A stretch of DNA of 64,000 nt from an uncultured Bacilli bacterium (lineage in GTDB: Bacteria; Bacillota_I; Bacilli_A; RF39; UBA660), in assembly GCA_934102255.1 (NCBI GenBank), contig CAKOSN010000002.1, positions 41,474 through 105,473 on the forward strand. The letters run 5' to 3'. The stretch's first letter is position 1. Every line of letters starts with the position of its first letter. Below, in pieces: positions 60,531-64,000 of the stretch. A model generated the notes under the pieces. That model did not search any database and was not told the DNA's origin. It worked only from the letters and a program-made list of their open reading frames with translations. Both the position numbers and the translations under genes were made by a program.

Positions 60531-63500
60531 TTATTTAGTGCTAGTTAAACTCAAAGTACAATCTTCACCATTAATATCATAGTGATTTACATTTTCTTCT
60601 AAAGTCAAACTGTCAGATAAAGTTTCCGATTTAATAAAATCAGCATATTTAGTAAAGCATTCAACGATTTTATCAGAGCCACTATAAGTAACATTGATAT
60701 GGTCTTGGATATCTAAATCCATTTCTTTACGCATATTTTGTAATTTAGAAACAACTTCTCTTGCCATACCTTCAAGTAATAATTCATCAGTCAAAGTTGT
60801 ATCTAAAATAACAAAATCACGGCCGTTCATAGCAACATCAAAACCTTCTTTGGCATCAATGCGAACATCTATCATATCATTAGTAATAGTTAAATCTTTA
60901 CCTCGGAAAGCAACTGTCAATTCTTCTTTATTATTTAATTTTAGTTTATCTTCTTCACTTAAATTTAACAATAATTCTTGATAGGCTTTAATATCTTTAC
61001 CAAACATAGAACCAGCTACTCTAAAGTTAGGTTTAATAGTTAAATTCATATATTTACCTAAGTCTTTAGTAAATTCTAGTTTTTTAACATTTAATTCTTC
61101 AGTAATTAGGTTAGCTAAATCACCTAGTAAGTCTTCTAATTTACCATCAATAATAACGGTTGCTAGAGGAATTCTTACTTTGATTTTACTATCTTCTCTT
61201 GCATTACGTCCTAAAGATATTAAGTCTCTTACTTTATCCATTTTTTCTTCGATAGTAGAGTTAATATATTCTTCATTAACTACTGGATAACTACTTAAAT
61301 GAACTGATTCTTCATTAGTTAAATTACGATACATTTCCTCAGAAATATAAGGGACTATTGGTGCAATTAACTTAGATAAACCTACTAAGACATCATAAGT
61401 AGTCTTGTAAACAGCTTTTTTACTAGTTGTAAGACGACTATCCCAGAAACGGTTACGATTACGACGAATATACCAGTTAGATAAGTCTTCACAAACAAAG
61501 TCGGTTAAAAAATGAACTACTTTATTCAAGTCATATTCATCAAATGAAGCTCTAACATTTTTAACTAAAGTATTATATTTAGAAAGTAACCATTTATCAA
61601 TTAAATCTAGGTCTTCGTATTTAACATTACATTCATCAGTATCAATCTTATCAGCATTTGCATACATAACAAAGAAATTATAAGTATTCTTAAGTGGGTT
61701 AAAGAACTTAGAATGAACTTCTTTTAAACCATCAAAGGAGAACTTAAGTGGGGTCCATACTGGCGAAACATAAGGTAAGTAGAATCTTACTTCATCAGCG
61801 CCATATTCTTCGATAGTCTTGAAAGGCTCAACGATATTACCACGGGATTTACTCATCTTTTTACCTTCACCGTCTAATAGTAAGTCATTTACTAAAACGT
61901 TGCGATAAGGAGCATGGCCCATTACAAATGTAGAAATTACCATTAAAGTGTAGAACCAACCTCTAGTTTGGTCAATTCCTTCACAAATAAAGTCAGCTGG
62001 GAATTGAGTTTCAAATAGTTCTTTGTTTTCAAATGGATAATGGTATTGAGCAAATGGCATTGAACCAGAGTCAAACCAACAGTCTAAAACATCAGGAATA
62101 CGTTCCATAACGCCACCACACTCTGGACAAGTTAAATGAACAGTATCAATGTATGGTTTATGTAAGTCAAAGTCTTCTGGTAATTTTTCAATACTACGAT
62201 TTCTTAATTCATCAATGCTTCCTAACATCTCGTTATGACCACAACTACATTTGAAGAATGGAATTGGTGAACCCCAGAAACGACTACGAGAAATATTCCA
62301 GTCTTTAGCATTACTTAACCAGTTAGCAAATCTCTTTTCACCAACATAATCAGGATACCAGTTTACTTCTTTATTAGCTTCGACTAACTTGTCTTTAAAA
62401 GCTGATACCTTAATATAATAACTAGGCATAGTATAATAAATTAATGGAGTATGGCATCTCCAGCAATGTGGATAGTCATGAGTTATTTTTTGTTTTCTAA
62501 ATAATTTATTATTTTCTTTTAAGTAAGCAACAACATCATCAGTGCAATCGAAAACAAATTTACCAGCCCAAGGGCCTTCTGTGTAGCAGCCGTCTTTACC
62601 AACGGGATTAACAATAGGTACACCATAACGGTTACATACGTTTGCATCATCAACACCAAAAGCACCAGCCATATGAACGATACCAGTACCGTCAGAAGCG
62701 GTAACGTACTCATCACACATAACAAAGAATGCTTTTCCTTCAACTTTTAATTCAGGAATTAGTTGTTCATATTCTGTAAACTCTAAAGTTTCACCTTTAA
62801 ATTTTTCTAAGATTTCTACTTCTTTATCTTGGAAAACACTAGTAATTAAGCTTTCAGCTACAATATATTTAGTATTATCTACTAAGACTTTTACATAGTC
62901 CATTTTTGGATTAACACAAAGACCAACATTGGCAAGTAAAGTCCAAGGTGTAGTTGTCCAAGCAAGAAAATAAGTATCACTATTTTTTATCTTAAAAGGA
63001 ACATATAAAGTAGTTGCGGTTTCTGACACATATTCTTGAGCAACTTCGTGTGTAGCAAGACCAGTTCCACAGTGAGGGCAATAAGGTACTACTCTAGTTC
63101 CTTCGTAGAAGTATCCTTCTTCAAAGAACTTCTTTAAAATCCACCATTCTGTTTCAATATACTCATTTTTATAAGTTAAATATGGATGATCAACATCAAT
63201 AAATTGACCCATTTTACTAGTTAATCTAGTAAATGCAGCTTCGTTTTCAGCAACGCTATTACGGCATTCTTGGTTAAATTTATCAACGCCAAGTTCTAGA
63301 ATTTCTTTCTTTGAAGAGATACCTAATTTTTTCTCAACATGATTTTCAATAGGTAAGCCATGAGTATCCCAACCTACTTTTCTTAAAACTTTTTTACCAT
63401 TCATGGCATGATATTTACAGATTGAATCTTTTAGGTTTTTAGCAACCATATGATGAAGTCCCGGAAAACCATTAGCAAATGCTGGTCCGTCATAGAAAAC

Positions 63501-63629
63501 AAAAGTATCGCAATCTTTATGAACTTCATTTTGACGATTTAAAATATTAACAATGCCACCCCAACTTTGTAAAATGTCGTTTTCAACAACACTAGCTGGT
63601 CTTTTGTCTAAATTTTTAAAATTTTTCAT
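60531..63629 (-). CDS. ileS: Isoleucyl-tRNA synthetase
   Basis: Charges tRNA-Ile. 1032 residues from the ATG at 63629, with GGGAGG 7 bases before it; the frame runs on upstream into the T-box, but that part is leader. The class I signature is GFPGLHHMVAKNLKD (HHMV in place of HIGH), and KMSKSRGN is the KMSKS loop. The editing domain holds TTPWTLLANVGLC and TASDGTGIVHMAGAFG. Zinc-type cysteine pairs are in CPHCG, RCH and CPECGG. The length and long C-terminal part match the ~1030-residue form (the ileS2-like type), which is often less sensitive to mupirocin. Confidence 0.96.
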   Translation of the reverse strand: MKNFKNLDKRPASVVENDILQSWGGIVNILNRQNEVHKDCDTFVFYDGPAFANGFPGLHHMVAKNLKDSICKYHAMNGKKVLRKVGWDTHGLPIENHVEKKLGISSKKEILELGVDKFNQECRNSVAENEAAFTRLTSKMGQFIDVDHPYLTYKNEYIETEWWILKKFFEEGYFYEGTRVVPYCPHCGTGLATHEVAQEYVSETATTLYVPFKIKNSDTYFLAWTTTPWTLLANVGLCVNPKMDYVKVLVDNTKYIVAESLITSVFQDKEVEILEKFKGETLEFTEYEQLIPELKVEGKAFFVMCDEYVTASDGTGIVHMAGAFGVDDANVCNRYGVPIVNPVGKDGCYTEGPWAGKFVFDCTDDVVAYLKENNKLFRKQKITHDYPHCWRCHTPLIYYTMPSYYIKVSAFKDKLVEANKEVNWYPDYVGEKRFANWLSNAKDWNISRSRFWGSPIPFFKCSCGHNEMLGSIDELRNRSIEKLPEDFDLHKPYIDTVHLTCPECGGVMERIPDVLDCWFDSGSMPFAQYHYPFENKELFETQFPADFICEGIDQTRGWFYTLMVISTFVMGHAPYRNVLVNDLLLDGEGKKMSKSRGNIVEPFKTIEEYGADEVRFYLPYVSPVWTPLKFSFDGLKEVHSKFFNPLKNTYNFFVMYANADKIDTDECNVKYEDLDLIDKWLLSKYNTLVKNVRASFDEYDLNKVVHFLTDFVCEDLSNWYIRRNRNRFWDSRLTTSKKAVYKTTYDVLVGLSKLIAPIVPYISEEMYRNLTNEESVHLSSYPVVNEEYINSTIEEKMDKVRDLISLGRNAREDSKIKVRIPLATVIIDGKLEDLLGDLANLITEELNVKKLEFTKDLGKYMNLTIKPNFRVAGSMFGKDIKAYQELLLNLSEEDKLKLNNKEELTVAFRGKDLTITNDMIDVRIDAKEGFDVAMNGRDFVILDTTLTDELLLEGMAREVVSKLQNMRKEMDLDIQDHINVTYSGSDKIVECFTKYADFIKSETLSDSLTLEENVNHYDINGEDCTLSLTSTK

Positions 63630-63649
63630 ACATTTTCCTCCCAAATATT

Positions 63650-63880
63650 TGATAAAAAAAGAAAAAATCCCATAACATAAGGGCGAATTACCGCGGTACC
63701 ACCTTATTTTATGAGATATCATACACTCTTACTTTTAACGCAAGTTAAACGGCTATAAGCACATCGAAAAGTGATTTGAAATAAACTAATTTACTGCCTT
63801 TCACCAAACGACAGCTCTCTTTGAAATATCATTTATTTCCGTCTTTTTTCATCTGATTTACTGCTTAATTATACATCAAG
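63650..63880 (-). promoter_or_regulatory. T-box riboswitch of ileS
   Basis: tRNA-sensing leader. The T-box core reads AAGGTGGTACCGCGG at 63705-63691. The terminator is formed by TCTCATAAAATAAGGTGG (63716-63699) and CGCCCTTATGTTATGGGA (63685-63668), followed by a T-run; it excludes the antiterminator, as expected. Stem I runs from about 63865, with an AGTA-type S-turn and a GGTGAAAG distal part at about 63806. A probable specifier ATC (Ile) is at 63775-63773 in AAATCACT. Uncharged tRNA-Ile should favour read-through into ileS. Confidence 0.9.
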
Positions 63881-63924
63881 TATTTTTTTCGTGCAAGCTT
63901 TTTTAATTAAAAACTAGGTCTAAT

Positions 63925-64000
63925 ATGTTTAACTTATGATAATGTCCTAATGGTTATCTTTTGAAAATGTCTCATTTTCATTTATAATATGTCACCGAGG
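63925..64000. repeat. Insertion-sequence-end-like repeat, cut by the window edge
   Basis: The first 48 bases are shared with 49744-49791. The stretch carries three short direct repeats around AATGTC or ATATGTC (near 63941, 63966 and 63988) at about 22-25-base steps. Such arrays are typical of transposase-binding ends (IS21-like), and a transposase may lie beyond the right edge. Confidence 0.5.

Noticed and set aside
62519..62743. Small frame inside ileS
   Set aside because: Out-of-frame shadow of the synthetase with no start signal.
63724..63880. Upstream extension of IleS into the leader
   Set aside because: The region is the T-box; the ribosome site GGGAGG and the IleS N-terminal block fix the start at 63629.
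1..64000. CRISPR arrays or cas genes
   Set aside because: No regularly spaced direct repeats and no Cas-like proteins on either strand.
1..64000. TGA read as tryptophan (Mycoplasma code)
   Set aside because: Tryptophans in ileS, xfp and the HA proteins are TGG, and the long housekeeping frames are intact under the standard code.

Overview
The window is a 64 kb piece of an AT-rich chromosome (roughly 30% GC by eye) from a low-GC Gram-positive bacterium. It uses the standard bacterial code: Trp is TGG, and the large housekeeping genes are intact when TGA is read as stop. The host looks like a Bacilli/Mollicutes-related lineage, because it has Bacillota-type DnaB/DnaI helicase loaders, a T-box in front of ileS, MurT/GatD, an rnc-smc pair, RseP-CdsA-UppS, YidD and a SpoIIP-like amidase. 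The many tandem families of large uncharacterised proteins resemble uncultured gut Bacilli (RF39-like). That placement is inference, not proof.

Layout. 1-5264, minus strand: a cut-off small membrane protein, tgt, a 491-aa unknown, a membrane-anchored GH3/NagZ-like enzyme and a 313-aa unknown. 5438-13134: a lone DUF6273-like domain protein, then three tandem ~700-aa paralogues with WG repeats and a pentapeptide-like tail. 13214-17987: rseP-cdsA-uppS and dnaB-dnaI. 18044-22705: an anchored thioredoxin-fold protein, a small membrane protein, an Lgt-family protein and xfp phosphoketolase. 22857-28446: two proteins built from RNA-polymerase alpha-CTD-like helix-hairpin-helix modules, a tail-anchored zincin with a partner, and a three-gene DUF3990/DUF3791 toxin-antitoxin-like cassette whose toxin gene is frameshifted. 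28519-32854: smc, rnc and a Zn-binding unknown. 33000-38885: three tandem AAA ATPase paralogues with eroded Walker A motifs, each carrying the same N-terminal module as the lone 5438 gene.

The plus strand takes over at 39032-41956 with yidD, a ZnuA-like lipoprotein with no histidines in its mature part, and an ABC exporter. 41987-45228 is a scrambled duplication zone: genes for small membrane proteins with a recurring YKDGS module, a truncated copy, an ABC exporter fragment, an ISL3-like transposase remnant and a copied tRNA-Ser promoter ending at the real tRNA-Ser(GCU). Then come murT with a GatD that lacks its glutaminase residues, a Tat-type LysM/GH25 lipoprotein, an LppM-like lipoprotein, two small paralogues, SpoIIP with a partner, a gene broken by an in-frame stop, rpsT, a transglutaminase, two proteins made of tandem helicase-associated (HA) repeats, and ileS under a T-box.

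Functional themes. Envelope building and turnover involves UppS, CdsA, RseP, MurT/GatD, GH3, GH25, SpoIIP, Lgt-like and YidD. Chromosome replication and segregation involves DnaB, DnaI and Smc. The rest is lineage-specific tandem families with no obvious pathway. The best candidates for undescribed biology are the helicase-free HA-repeat pair, the DUF6273-like/pseudo-AAA family, the WG-pentapeptide family and the inactive-looking GatD.
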